NCBI RefSeq assembly: GCF_002796985.1 | Contig: NZ_PEKX01000023.1 | Span: 68,870-132,869 of the forward strand | Direction of reading: 5' to 3' | Length of the DNA stretch: 64,000 nucleotides | Origin: Pseudomonas sp. | Lineage (GTDB): Bacteria > Pseudomonadota > Gammaproteobacteria > Pseudomonadales > Pseudomonadaceae | Shown: piece by piece, positions 39,046 through 47,995 of the stretch | How the letters are laid out: each line of letters begins with the position of its first letter | Numbering within the stretch: the first letter of the stretch is position 1 | The notes under the pieces: generated by a model | Database searches by the model: none | What the model was told of the DNA's origin: nothing | Seen by the model: only the letters and a program-made list of their open reading frames with translations | Position numbers and translations under genes: made by a program

Positions 39046-40014
39046 ATGCCCCGCCTGCTTGCCCTCTCCTGCCTCAGCCTCGCGCTCGGCCTGGTGCCCA
39101 CGGCCTTCGCCGCCACCGCCTACGTGTCCAACGAGAAGGACAACAATCTCAGCATCATCGACCTGGACACCCTGACCGTCACCGGCACCATCGACACCGG
39201 CAAGCGCCCGCGCGGGCTGGCGCTGTCCCACGACAACAAGCTGCTGTACATCTGCGCGAGCGACTCGGACACCGTGCAGGTGCTCGACCTCGCCACCCGC
39301 AAGATCGTCAAACAACTGCCCTCCGGCGCCGACCCCGAGCAGTTCGCCCTGCACCCCAATGACCGCTGGCTGTACGTCTCCAACGAGGACGATGCGCTGG
39401 TCACGGTGGTCGACACCCAGACCGCCCAGGTGCTCGGGCAGATCGACGTCGGCGTCGAACCCGAAGGCATGGCGGTAAGCCCGGATGGCAAGTGGGCGGT
39501 GAACACCAGCGAGACCACCAACATGCTGCACTGGATCGACACCTCGACCCAGAAGCTGGTGGACAGCACCCTGGTCGACCAGCGCCCACGCCACGCCGAG
39601 TTCACCCATGACGGTTCGCAGGTCTGGGTCTCGGCGGAGATCGGCGGCACCGTCAGCGTGGTCGACACCGCCAGCCGCCAGATCCTCAAGACCCTGCGCT
39701 TCGCCATCCAGGGCGTGCACCCGGACAAGGTGCAGCCGGTGGGCGTGCAGCTGACCAACGACGGCAAGCTGGCCTTCGTCGCCCTCGGCCCGGCCAACCA
39801 CGTGGCCGTGGTGGATGCCAAGACTTTCGAGGTGCTCGACTACCTGCTGGTGGGCCGCCGCGTCTGGCACCTGGCTTTCACCCCGAACGAGAAGACCCTG
39901 CTCGCCACCAACGGCATCAGCGGCGATGTGTCGGTGATCGATGTCGACTCGCGCAATGTCACCAAATCGATCAAGGTCGGCCGCTATCCCTGGGGCGTGG
40001 TGGTGACGCCATGA
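39046..40014 (+). CDS. PQQ-dependent catabolism-associated YVTN beta-propeller protein
   Basis: A 322-residue (327 from ATG 39031) periplasmic beta-propeller. Seven-bladed YVTN-type repeats appear as AYVSNEKDNNLSIIDLDTLT, WLYVSNEDDALVTVVDTQT, and so on. A signal peptide ends TAFA-A. The second ATG at 39046 is preferred because GAGGA lies eight bases before it, while 39031 lacks a ribosome site. Its role in alcohol catabolism is unknown; it may bind a quinone or cytochrome partner. The stop overlaps the next ATG by 4 bases. Confidence 0.88.
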   Translation: MPRLLALSCLSLALGLVPTAFAATAYVSNEKDNNLSIIDLDTLTVTGTIDTGKRPRGLALSHDNKLLYICASDSDTVQVLDLATRKIVKQLPSGADPEQFALHPNDRWLYVSNEDDALVTVVDTQTAQVLGQIDVGVEPEGMAVSPDGKWAVNTSETTNMLHWIDTSTQKLVDSTLVDQRPRHAEFTHDGSQVWVSAEIGGTVSVVDTASRQILKTLRFAIQGVHPDKVQPVGVQLTNDGKLAFVALGPANHVAVVDAKTFEVLDYLLVGRRVWHLAFTPNEKTLLATNGISGDVSVIDVDSRNVTKSIKVGRYPWGVVVTP

Positions 40015-40742
40015 ATGCGCTGACGGTGCAGAACCTGAGCTTCGCCTACGGCCCGCGCCGCGCCCTCGACGGCCTGGAGTTCGAGCTGCCCGCCGGGCGC
40101 TTTACCGCCCTGCTGGGCCCCAATGGCGCCGGCAAATCCACCCTGGTCGCCCTGCTCACCCGCCTGTACGACCTGCAGCAGGGCGAGATCGAAGTGCTCG
40201 GTTGCAGTCTGGGCCGCCAGCCGCGCCTGGCCCTGCGCGAGCTGGGCGTGGTGTTCCAGCAGAGCACCCTGGACCTTGACCTGAGCGTGGAGCAGAACCT
40301 GCGCTACCACGCCGCCCTGCACGGCCTGCCGCGCAGCATGGCCAACGAGCGGATCGACGCCGAACTGGCCCGCCAGCAGTTGCAGGAGCGCCGCCGCGAC
40401 AAGGTCCGCGCGCTCAATGGCGGGCACCGCCGCCGGGTCGAGATCGCCCGCGCCCTGCTGCATCGCCCGCGCCTGCTGCTGCTCGACGAAGCCAGCGTCG
40501 GCCTCGACCCGGCGGCGCGCCAGGCACTCAACGAACACGTACGCCGGCTGTGCCGCGAGGACGATCTCGCGGTGCTCTGGACCACCCATCTGCTCGATGA
40601 GGTGCGCAGCGACGACGCGCTGCTGGTGCTCGATCGCGGCCGCCTGGTCGCCCGTGGCGAGGCGCGGGACATCTGCGCGCCCGACGCCGGCAACCTGGAA
40701 CGCACCTTCGACCGCCTGACCCGCCTGGAGGCCTGCGCATGA
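40011..40742 (+). CDS. ABC transporter ATP-binding protein (PQQ-alcohol cluster)
   Basis: A 243-residue ATPase subunit with Walker A GPNGAGKST, a Q-loop (VVFQQST), Walker B RLLLLDEASVGLD and the switch His in TTHLLDE. The signature motif reads NGGHRRR in place of LSGGQ. It pairs with the permease at 40739 (4-base overlap) as an ABC-2-type exporter linked to PQQ-dependent alcohol catabolism. Confidence 0.9.
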   Translation: MNALTVQNLSFAYGPRRALDGLEFELPAGRFTALLGPNGAGKSTLVALLTRLYDLQQGEIEVLGCSLGRQPRLALRELGVVFQQSTLDLDLSVEQNLRYHAALHGLPRSMANERIDAELARQQLQERRRDKVRALNGGHRRRVEIARALLHRPRLLLLDEASVGLDPAARQALNEHVRRLCREDDLAVLWTTHLLDEVRSDDALLVLDRGRLVARGEARDICAPDAGNLERTFDRLTRLEACA

Positions 40743-41557
40743 GTGCCCTGGAAAACCCGCGCTTCGGCCCCACCGCCTACTGGCAGTGCCTGCGCGGCAT
40801 CGTCGTGCGCGAATGGCTGCGCTTCGTCCTGCAGCGCTCGCGCTTCCTCAGCGCGCTGGTGCGGCCTCTGCTCTGGCTGCTGGTGTTCGCCGCCGGCTTC
40901 CGCGCCGCGCTGGGCATCTCGATCATCGAGCCGTACGACACCTACGTCACCTACGAGACCTACATCGTGCCGGGGCTGTGCTGCATGATCCTGCTGTTCA
41001 ACGGCATGCAGGGCTCGCTGTCGATGGTCTACGACCGCGAGATGGGCAGCATGCGCGTGCTGCTGACCAGCCCGCTGCCGCGCGCGTTCCTGCTCGCCAG
41101 CAAGCTGCTGGCTACCGCGCTGGTGTCGCTGTTGCAGGTCTACGCCTTCCTGCTGATTGCCTGGCTCTATGGCGTGCAGCCGCCGCCCATCGGGCTGATA
41201 GCTGCGCTGCCGGCGTTGCTGCTGGCCGCCCTGCTGCTGGGTGCGCTGGGGCTGCTGCTGTCCAACGGCATCCGCCAGCTGGAGAACTTCGCCGGGGTGA
41301 TGAACTTCGTCATCTTCCCGCTGTTCTTCCTCTCCTCGGCGCTCTACCCGCTCTGGAAGATGCGCGAGGCCAGCCAGTGGCTGTACTGGCTGTGCGCGCT
41401 GAACCCGTTCAGCCACGCGGTGGAGCTGGTGCGCTTCGCCCTCTACGAGCGCTTCAACCCGCTGGCGGCGTGCGTCTGCCTGGGTCTGACGCTGCTCTTC
41501 GCCGGCCTTGCCGTGCTGACCTTCAACCCGCAGCACGCTGCCCTGCGCAAGGGCTGA
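40739..41557 (+). CDS. ABC-2 type permease (PQQ-alcohol cluster, PedC-like)
   Basis: A 272-residue inner-membrane permease with about six hydrophobic segments, of the ABC-2 exporter type (VPGLCCMILLFNGMQGSLSM, LLTSPLPRAFLLASKLL, NPFSHAVELVRFALY). It is similar to the permease of the phenylethanol (ped) cluster of P. putida. It overlaps the ATPase gene by 4 bases. The exported substrate is unknown; a toxic aldehyde or alcohol, or a cofactor, are possibilities. Confidence 0.9.
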   Translation: MSALENPRFGPTAYWQCLRGIVVREWLRFVLQRSRFLSALVRPLLWLLVFAAGFRAALGISIIEPYDTYVTYETYIVPGLCCMILLFNGMQGSLSMVYDREMGSMRVLLTSPLPRAFLLASKLLATALVSLLQVYAFLLIAWLYGVQPPPIGLIAALPALLLAALLLGALGLLLSNGIRQLENFAGVMNFVIFPLFFLSSALYPLWKMREASQWLYWLCALNPFSHAVELVRFALYERFNPLAACVCLGLTLLFAGLAVLTFNPQHAALRKG

Positions 41558-41577
41558 AACCTACTACTTTGGTACCG
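41558..41577. promoter_or_regulatory. Second copy of the 20-bp motif
   Basis: AACCTACTACTTTGGTACCG, directly after the permease stop and 85 bases before the CXXXCW gene. A further shared string, GCCGCACAAG, follows it (41610 region) as it follows the first copy (37782 region). This implies a second promoter inside the run. Confidence 0.55.
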
Positions 41578-41661
41578 GTTCGCCCCTCCGGACGTCGAAT
41601 TTCCAAAGCCGCACAAGCGGCATCTAATGGCCATTACAAGAAGAACTATAGAGATACCGCC

Positions 41662-42225
41662 ATGCCTCGCCTTGCTCCTGCCCTGCCCGGCTGCCTGGCC
41701 GCGTGCCTGTTCAGCCTGACCCTCGCGCTGCCGACCGCGCAGGCCGACGATGCGCCGCTGTTTTCCGCCGACGGCTATCGCCAGGGCCAGTACCGCAGCC
41801 CGACACCCGCCGCCGCCGACCACGCCACCACCCTCGACACCCCTGCCCTGCAGGCGCTGCTCAAGCGTGAACCGCAGACCCGGCTGGTAGACGTGTACCG
41901 CCGCACCTTCCTCAACGGCCAGTTCGTCGAGGATGAAAAACACCGCAACCTGCCCGGCAGCCTCTGGTTGGCCAATGTCGGCACCGGCACGCTGGAGCCG
42001 CCGTGGCAGGCCTATTTCGAGAGCAATCTCACCCGCCTCACCGAGGGCAATGTCCAGCGCCCGCTGGTGTTCTACTGCCGCTCCGACTGCTGGATGAGCT
42101 GGAACGCCATCCGCCGCGCCCATGCGCTGGGCTACGCCAGCCTCTACTGGTACCGTGACGGTATCGACGCCTGGGAACAGGCAGGACTGCCCCTGCAGGA
42201 CGCCCAACCGCAACCGCTCAAGTGA
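41662..42225 (+). CDS. PQQ-dependent catabolism-associated CXXXCW rhodanese-like protein
   Basis: A 187-residue periplasmic protein: signal peptide (about 28 residues, ending AQAD) and a rhodanese-like domain with the hallmark FYCRSDCWMSWNA. It belongs to the family found only next to PQQ-dependent dehydrogenase genes. The Cys pair suggests thiol or haem-related chemistry, but the reaction is unknown. The start at 41662 is the first ATG after the putative operator; its ribosome site is weak. Confidence 0.88.
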   Translation: MPRLAPALPGCLAACLFSLTLALPTAQADDAPLFSADGYRQGQYRSPTPAAADHATTLDTPALQALLKREPQTRLVDVYRRTFLNGQFVEDEKHRNLPGSLWLANVGTGTLEPPWQAYFESNLTRLTEGNVQRPLVFYCRSDCWMSWNAIRRAHALGYASLYWYRDGIDAWEQAGLPLQDAQPQPLK

Positions 42226-42278
42226 CCTCCGGCGCCTTGCCGCTCGCCACCCATAACGACAACAACGAGGTGTAGGCC

Positions 42279-42944
42279 ATGTACAAGATTCTGATCGCCG
42301 ACGATCACCCGCTGTTCCGCGAGGCCATCCACAACGTCATCGCCGACGGCTTCCCCGGCAGCGAAGTGATGGAAACCGCCGACCTCGACAGCGCCCTGGG
42401 CCTGACCCAGGAACACGACGACCTCGACCTGATCCTGCTCGACCTGAACATGCCCGGCATGCATGGCCTGAATGGCCTGATGAGCCTGCGCAACGAAGCC
42501 CCGACCATCCCGGTGGTGATCGTCTCCGCCGAGCAGGACAAGCAGGTCGTGCTGCAGGCCATCACCTACGGCGCCGTGGGCTTCATCACCAAGTCGTCGC
42601 CGCGCGTGCAGATGACCGAGGCCATCGAGCAGATTCTCAACGGCAACGTCTACCTGCCCTCGGACATCATCCGCACGCAGAAATCCTCGCCGCGCCGCAG
42701 CGGCCATGAGGAACACAGCATCCCGCCGGAACTGCTGCAGGCGCTGACCCGCAAGCAACTGCTGGTGCTGGAGCGGATGACCAAGGGCGAATCCAACAAA
42801 CAGATCGCCTACCACCTGGAAATCGCCGAAACCACGGTGAAGGCGCACGTCTCCGCGATCCTGCGCAAGCTCAAGGTGCACAACCGCGTGCAGGCCATCC
42901 TCTGCGCGAGCGATATCGACTTCACGGCCTATCTGCGTCGCTGA
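42279..42944 (+). CDS. erbR: LuxR/NarL response regulator ErbR (AgmR)
   Basis: A 221-residue two-domain response regulator. The receiver (residues 1-120) has the acidic pocket DDHPLF, phospho-acceptor Asp in [11 protein letters not shown], and the Lys in TKSSPR. The C-terminal LuxR helix-turn-helix is [20 protein letters not shown] and following. It is nearly identical in the parts I remember to P. aeruginosa ErbR (AgmR), which activates PQQ synthesis and ethanol oxidation genes. A GAGGTG ribosome site precedes the ATG. Confidence 0.93.
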   Translation: MYKILIADDHPLFREAIHNVIADGFPGSEVMETADLDSALGLTQEHDDLDLILLDLNMPGMHGLNGLMSLRNEAPTIPVVIVSAEQDKQVVLQAITYGAVGFITKSSPRVQMTEAIEQILNGNVYLPSDIIRTQKSSPRRSGHEEHSIPPELLQALTRKQLLVLERMTKGESNKQIAYHLEIAETTVKAHVSAILRKLKVHNRVQAILCASDIDFTAYLRR

Positions 42945-43001
42945 ACCAGGCGTGCCGCTGAAACCCTCCGTGCTGCCGAGACCGCTACCGGGAACCACTC
43001 G

Positions 43002-43862
43002 ATGCCCTCCACCCGCACCCTGAGCCTCACCGGCCTGGCGATGATCGCCTTCGCCGGCAACTCCATCCTCTGCCGCCTGGCCCTCAAGGCCACCAGCATC
43101 GATGCGGTGAGCTTCACTGGCATCCGCATCTTCGCCGGCGCATTCATGCTCGGCCTGCTGCTGAAGCTGCGCCGCCGCGCGGCCAGCGAAGGCGGCAACT
43201 GGCGCGCGGCGGCGGCGCTGTTCGTCTATGCCGCAGCCTTCTCCTACGCCTACGTGCAACTGGACGCCGGCACCGGCGCGCTGCTGCTGTTCGGTGCGGT
43301 GCAGGTGACCATGATCCTGGTCGGCCTGCTGCGCGGCGAAAGCCTGCGCGGGCAGGCCCTGGTTGGCTTCCTGCTGGCCCTGGGCGGGCTGCTGGTCCAG
43401 TTGCTGCCGAGCGCCAGCGCTCCGCCGCTGGCGGGTGCGCTGCTGATGCTGCTGTCGGGCGTGGCGTGGGGGCTGTACTCGCTGCTCGGGCGCAAGGGCA
43501 GCGATCCGCTGGCGATCAGCACCGGCAATTTCGTCCGGGCCATTGCCTTTGCGGCGCTGCTGGCGGCGTTCTTCCACTCCGACCTGCGGGTGGACACGCT
43601 GGGCATCGTTTACGCCGTGCTGTCCGGCGCGGTGGCCTCGGGGATCGGCTATGCGATCTGGTACAGCGCGCTGCCGGGCCTGTCGGCCATCCAGGGCGCT
43701 TCGGTGCAACTGAGCGTGCCGATCCTCGCCGCGCTTTCCGGCGCGGTGCTGCTGGGTGAAGCCATCAGCCTGCGCCTGGCGCTGGTGTCGCTGGCGGTGC
43801 TGGGCGGTATCGCCCTGATCCTGCTGGCCAAGGTGCGTGCGCCCGTCGCCCAGCGCGCCTGA
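43002..43862 (+). CDS. DMT-family (EamA) transporter
   Basis: A 286-residue inner-membrane protein with ten predicted helices in two EamA repeats (FAGNSILCRLALKATSIDAV in the first; GVAWGLYSLLGRKGSDPL in the second). It is a drug/metabolite transporter, usually an exporter of amino acids or small metabolites. It lies 57 bases after erbR in the same direction, and a similar gene adjoins erbR in P. aeruginosa. The substrate is unknown. Confidence 0.88.
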   Translation: MPSTRTLSLTGLAMIAFAGNSILCRLALKATSIDAVSFTGIRIFAGAFMLGLLLKLRRRAASEGGNWRAAAALFVYAAAFSYAYVQLDAGTGALLLFGAVQVTMILVGLLRGESLRGQALVGFLLALGGLLVQLLPSASAPPLAGALLMLLSGVAWGLYSLLGRKGSDPLAISTGNFVRAIAFAALLAAFFHSDLRVDTLGIVYAVLSGAVASGIGYAIWYSALPGLSAIQGASVQLSVPILAALSGAVLLGEAISLRLALVSLAVLGGIALILLAKVRAPVAQRA

Positions 43863-44280
43863 CCTTGTCTTGCTTTTCGTAGGACCGAGGGGGACGCCCA
43901 GTCCTTGCTCGCGAACAGACTCCGCTGCGGGGCCAGGTTCGCGAGCAAGCTCGCTCCTACACGTCATTCGATAGATCGGCGCAGTCAACTCTTTCCCTTC
44001 AGATCCGTAGCGCGGACAACCACTCGCGGTCGTACCCGGTTTGCCTCTGCATGCCGCTAGCGCCTAGGTTGATCCCGGAGCTCGATGGAGCGGCAGTCGA
44101 ACGTTATCCGCCCTACGGGGGCATCCGGAAGCACATCAGTAGGATGGCGTGGAGCGCAGCGATACCCATCAATCGGGTACGAGTACCGCATGAGTATCGC
44201 CTGGACGCCACCCATCCTACGCAGAGTTCATCCTGAAGACGGGGTGCTGGTCTCGATGCGAAACAACGTGCGATGCCTGT
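43863..44280. repeat. Intergenic repeat cluster (REP families A, B and C)
   Basis: 418 bases without a gene. A family-A repeat (43879-43960) has its left arm interrupted by about 17 bases. A family-B right arm stands alone at 44103-44116. A complete family-C palindrome spans 44139-44220. No terminator with a T-run is visible between the convergent DMT and kinase genes, so the repeats may serve that function. Confidence 0.75.
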
Positions 44281-46908
44281 TCAATGCGCGCCATCGATCA
44301 GATGGCACAGCGCCGTCTTCAGCTTCATCGGCCGCACCGGTTTGTGCATCAGCGTGTGCCCCAGCTCACGCACCTGCTGCTTCAGCTCGTTGCTGTAGTT
44401 GGCGGTGATCATCAGCGCCGGCAGCGGCGTGCCGCGACGGGCGTTGATCGAGGCAACCGCATCGACCCCGTTCAGCCCGTCGTCAAGGTGGTAATCAACG
44501 ATCAGCAGGTCCGACTCGGCGTGGAAGTTGTCCACCTGCCGCGCCAGGTCTTCCTCCGACAGCGCCGTCACCACCCGGCAACCCCAGGTTTCCAGCAGCG
44601 TGCGCATGCCGGCGCAGATCGAGGCGTCGTTATCCAGCACCCACACGCGGGAACCGCGCAGACGCTCCAGCAGGTCGTCGGCAGTGCGTTCCGGCTCCGG
44701 CGCGCTGCGCGCTACGCGACGCGCCAGGGGCACTTCGATGGCGAAGCGCGAACCTTTGCCCGGCACCGACACCACCTGAATACGATGGCCGAGCATGCGC
44801 GCGATCTTCTCGACGATGGCCAGGCCCAGGCCCAGCCCGCGATCCTGATGGAAGCGCTGCACATCGCCGCGCTTGAACTCCTGGAATATCTCGCCGAGCT
44901 TGTCGGCGGCGATGCCCACGCCAGTGTCCCAGACCTCGATCCACAGGCTGTGCCGGCGGCGTCGGCAGCCCAGCAGCACGCGGCCGGAAGGCGTGTAGCG
45001 GATGGCGTTGGTCAGCAGGTTGCGCAGGATGCGCGCCAGCAGCTGGATATCGCTGCGCACCTGCGCGCCGCAGGGCACGAAGTCCAGTGCCAGGCCTTCG
45101 CTGGCGGCCACCTGGCTGTACTCGGCGGCCAGGTTGCCGAGCAGTTCGCTGACGTCGAAGGCGGCAATGTCCGGCTTGATCACCCCGGCATCCAGCTTGG
45201 AGATGTCCACCAGGGTGCCGAGCAGCGTTTCCACGTCCTCCAGCGACTGGCTGATGTTGCGCACCAGCGCTTCACCGCTGCGCTCCTGCAGCGCGCTGGT
45301 GAACAGCCGCGCGGCGTTCAGCGGTTGCAGCAGGTCGTGGCTGACGGCGGCGAGGAACTTCGTCTTCGACAGGTTGGCCTGCTCCGCCTCGCGCTTGGCC
45401 TCACGCAGGCGCCCCTCGACCTGGCTGCGCTCGTCGATCTCGCGTTTGAGCTGGTCGTTCAGGCTGGTCAGTTCGGCGGTGCGTTCGCGCACTCGCTGTT
45501 CGAGGTTCTGGTAGGCCTGGTGCAGTGCCTCGGCGGTGCGGCGGCGCTCGGTGATGTCGCGGATCAGCACGAACAGCCCGCTCACCGTGCCGTCGGCCTG
45601 GCGGTTGGGCACGTACGAGCGCTGCATGTAGCGCTCCTGCCCGGCCAGGTTGGTCTCGGCAATCTCGAAGGTGACGCTCTCGCCGGACAGGGCGCGCTCG
45701 AAGTACGGTTCCAGGCGTTGGCAATGGTCCTCGCTGTGAACCTCGCGCAGGTTGCGCCCGAGCATCGAGCCGCTCGGCCAGCGGTACCACTCCTCGTAGA
45801 CCTTGTTGGTGAAGTCGTAGTCGAGGTCGGCAGTCAGGTAGGCGATCAGCGCCGGCACCTGGTCGGTGATCAGGCGAATCCAGCGTTCGCTTTCGCGCAG
45901 CGCCTCGGCATGCCGGTAGCGCTCGGTGATGTCGGTGAAGGTGTTGACGAAGCCACCGGTAGGCAGCGCGTGGGTGCGGATTTCCAGCATGCGGCCGTCG
46001 AACAGGCGTTGCTCGATCACTCCTTCCGCCTCGCCCTTGTGCGGCCGGCTGCGCGGGGTCAGCAGCGGCAGTTCGCTGTCGGCCATGACCTCGGCAAACG
46101 GCCGGTGCGCCTCGATCGGTGCCAGCCCGCAGAGTTCCAGGAAACGCCGGTTCCACAACTCCAGCGCGCCATCGGCGCCGACCATCGCCACACCCTGGGA
46201 CAGGTTGTCCACGGCGCGCTGCAACAGGTAGGACTTCTGCGCCACCGCCTGCTCGCGGCGGGCCATTTCACTCTGTTTGATCTCGGTGATGTCGCTGTAC
46301 AGCACCACCAGCCCGCCGTCGCGGGTCGGTCGTTCGGTGACTCGCACCCAGCGGTCGTTGCGCAGGCGATAAAGGGTGTGTTCATCGTCGCTGCTGCGTT
46401 GCTCCTCGACGATCAGCCCGCTGCTTTGCGCCAGCCGGCGCACCTCGGCGAGCCGAGTTCCCGCGCCGACGCGGGCGCGGGTCTGCGCCCAGAACGCGCG
46501 GAAGCGCTCGTTGTAGAGGACGATGCGCTGCTGCGGGTCGAACAGCACGAAGGCGTCGGAGATGCTCTCGATGGCGTCCAGCAGGTACTGGTGCGCAGTC
46601 TCGGCGCGCAGGCGGGCGTCGCTGAGCAACTGGTTGCTGGACTTGAGCTCGACCATCGCCTCGCTCAGCGCATCGGTGCGCTCGCGCACCTGCTCGGCCA
46701 ACACCACCGAATGCTGGAAGGCGCCGTAGGCGTTGTCGCCGCGCGAGGTGGCCGATTCGACACGCTCGATCAGCGCCGCGTTGATCCGCTGCAGCTTGTG
46801 GTTGTCGCGCTCCAGCTCGTCGATGCGAGCCCGCAGCTCAGCGTCCGGCGTTGCCCCGAGGACGGCCAATGGCGACACCGGTGAAGGTCTGGTTGATGTG
46901 CATGCCAT
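44281..46908 (-). CDS. ercS': Hybrid sensor histidine kinase ErcS'-like
   Basis: An 875-residue cytoplasmic hybrid kinase. Order: N-terminal coiled coil (about 20-95), three PAS domains (about 95-445), a coiled coil, HisKA with SHDLLQPLNAARLFT, an ATPase domain (N-box LRNLLTNAIRYTP, DTGVGI, GLGLGLAI), and a C-terminal receiver with LIVDYHL. No membrane segments are seen. In P. aeruginosa ErcS' acts in the EraSR-ErbR cascade for ethanol oxidation. ATG 46908 with GGAG nine bases upstream is preferred; it overlaps the upstream FIST gene by 71 bases. Confidence 0.88.
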   Translation of the reverse strand: MACTSTRPSPVSPLAVLGATPDAELRARIDELERDNHKLQRINAALIERVESATSRGDNAYGAFQHSVVLAEQVRERTDALSEAMVELKSSNQLLSDARLRAETAHQYLLDAIESISDAFVLFDPQQRIVLYNERFRAFWAQTRARVGAGTRLAEVRRLAQSSGLIVEEQRSSDDEHTLYRLRNDRWVRVTERPTRDGGLVVLYSDITEIKQSEMARREQAVAQKSYLLQRAVDNLSQGVAMVGADGALELWNRRFLELCGLAPIEAHRPFAEVMADSELPLLTPRSRPHKGEAEGVIEQRLFDGRMLEIRTHALPTGGFVNTFTDITERYRHAEALRESERWIRLITDQVPALIAYLTADLDYDFTNKVYEEWYRWPSGSMLGRNLREVHSEDHCQRLEPYFERALSGESVTFEIAETNLAGQERYMQRSYVPNRQADGTVSGLFVLIRDITERRRTAEALHQAYQNLEQRVRERTAELTSLNDQLKREIDERSQVEGRLREAKREAEQANLSKTKFLAAVSHDLLQPLNAARLFTSALQERSGEALVRNISQSLEDVETLLGTLVDISKLDAGVIKPDIAAFDVSELLGNLAAEYSQVAASEGLALDFVPCGAQVRSDIQLLARILRNLLTNAIRYTPSGRVLLGCRRRRHSLWIEVWDTGVGIAADKLGEIFQEFKRGDVQRFHQDRGLGLGLAIVEKIARMLGHRIQVVSVPGKGSRFAIEVPLARRVARSAPEPERTADDLLERLRGSRVWVLDNDASICAGMRTLLETWGCRVVTALSEEDLARQVDNFHAESDLLIVDYHLDDGLNGVDAVASINARRGTPLPALMITANYSNELKQQVRELGHTLMHKPVRPMKLKTALCHLIDGAH

Positions 46909-47995
46909 TGAACTGCTCTCCGTAGGTGTTGAAGCCAATCACTTGCTGGCTTCGGAGAAACTCGGCAGTGGGCTCGGTATTGCCGGCCACTTCCAGCTCC
47001 AGGCGACGCAGGAAGCAATCGCAACCGATGGTCAGCAGCGGCGGGCCGAGGCGTTCGTGCAGGCGCTGGAACTGCGCCTGCAACCCCGGCAGCAACGGGC
47101 CGGTACGCATGGCAGTGAGGACGATGCCGTTCTCCACCGCGCAGTAGAAAGTCAGGCTGAGGTCGTCGTTGACCTGCTGGATCGAGCGCACGTAGTACTG
47201 GTCACGCACCCGCACGGCCAGCGGGTGCGCCGGGAACAGCGAGAAGTCCAGCTGCTCCAGCGGCACCCCGACCAGCCGGGCGAACTCCAGCGCAGCCGGC
47301 TCGGCATTGAGTTCCAGCACGCGACGGCTGTCGCTGTCGGCGCGGGTGACCACCAGCTTCTCCTCGCTGGGCAGTACGTGGTGGGTGGTGAACACCTCGA
47401 AATCCAGCCAGGTGTTGAACAGCACCACCACCGCCGCGCCGGTGTGGAACTGGCCCTGGTAGTAGACGTGGGTGTGGGTCAGGTGGTTATCGTCGCCGGC
47501 CGAGCCGCCGAAATGCGGGATGGCGCCCAGCGCGGCACTGAGCGCGGCGAGCACCACTTCCTCGCGGCTGGAAAGGCCGTCGAGCAGTGTCAGGGCGAAA
47601 CTGTGGTCCTTGATCGGCGCCAGCCCGGCGCTGCGGCAGTCCGCCACCAGCGACTCGACCATCTGCTGCGCGTCGATCAGGCTGAAGCGCTCCATCTCGT
47701 CCACCAGCGCGCAGGAGACGGCGAAGCTGCGCAGGTCGAAACCCACGGCGGTGACGCAGCCACGGCCATAGCCCTGCGGGGTGATTTCCCCGGCGGTGGT
47801 GCAGCCGGCCAGGTCGATGCCACCGAAGTACTGCTCCAGCGCGGCGGCGAGCGCCGGCAGGTCGTACTCGGCAGAGCAGAAGAACAGCACGAAGCCGAGA
47901 TGGGGGTGGATCAGCTGGCGCGCCAGGTCCTGGGCGACGGCCTCGACGTCGCGGGCGCTGGACATGCCGCGAACGACTCCTTGTGTTTCGTGCAT
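46838..47995 (-). CDS. FIST domain sensory protein
   Basis: A 385-residue cytoplasmic protein with FIST N-terminal (about 15-225; HPHLGFVLFFCSAEYDLPAL, GCTTAGEITPQGYG) and FIST C-terminal domains (to about 365; GVPLEQLDFSLFPAHPLAV, IGCDCFLRRLELE, IGFNTYGEQFNGMHINQT). FIST domains bind small ligands, possibly amino acids, and feed signalling proteins. The gene overlaps the hybrid kinase gene, so the two probably form one sensory unit. An internal ATG at 47965 is an alternative start. Confidence 0.88.
   Translation of the reverse strand: MHETQGVVRGMSSARDVEAVAQDLARQLIHPHLGFVLFFCSAEYDLPALAAALEQYFGGIDLAGCTTAGEITPQGYGRGCVTAVGFDLRSFAVSCALVDEMERFSLIDAQQMVESLVADCRSAGLAPIKDHSFALTLLDGLSSREEVVLAALSAALGAIPHFGGSAGDDNHLTHTHVYYQGQFHTGAAVVVLFNTWLDFEVFTTHHVLPSEEKLVVTRADSDSRRVLELNAEPAALEFARLVGVPLEQLDFSLFPAHPLAVRVRDQYYVRSIQQVNDDLSLTFYCAVENGIVLTAMRTGPLLPGLQAQFQRLHERLGPPLLTIGCDCFLRRLELEVAGNTEPTAEFLRSQQVIGFNTYGEQFNGMHINQTFTGVAIGRPRGNAGR

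Noticed and set aside
44284..46884. Long open frame antisense to the hybrid kinase gene
   Set aside because: The kinase frame has all HisKA, ATPase and receiver motifs; the antisense frame has low-complexity Gln/Arg/His/Val composition typical of GC-rich shadows.
37498..46908. The PQQ-linked cluster considered as a novel system
   Set aside because: Its protein families (substrate-binding, propeller, ABC, CXXXCW, ErbR, ErcS') are a known accessory set of PQQ-dependent alcohol catabolism; only the shared motif and the small peptide appear new.
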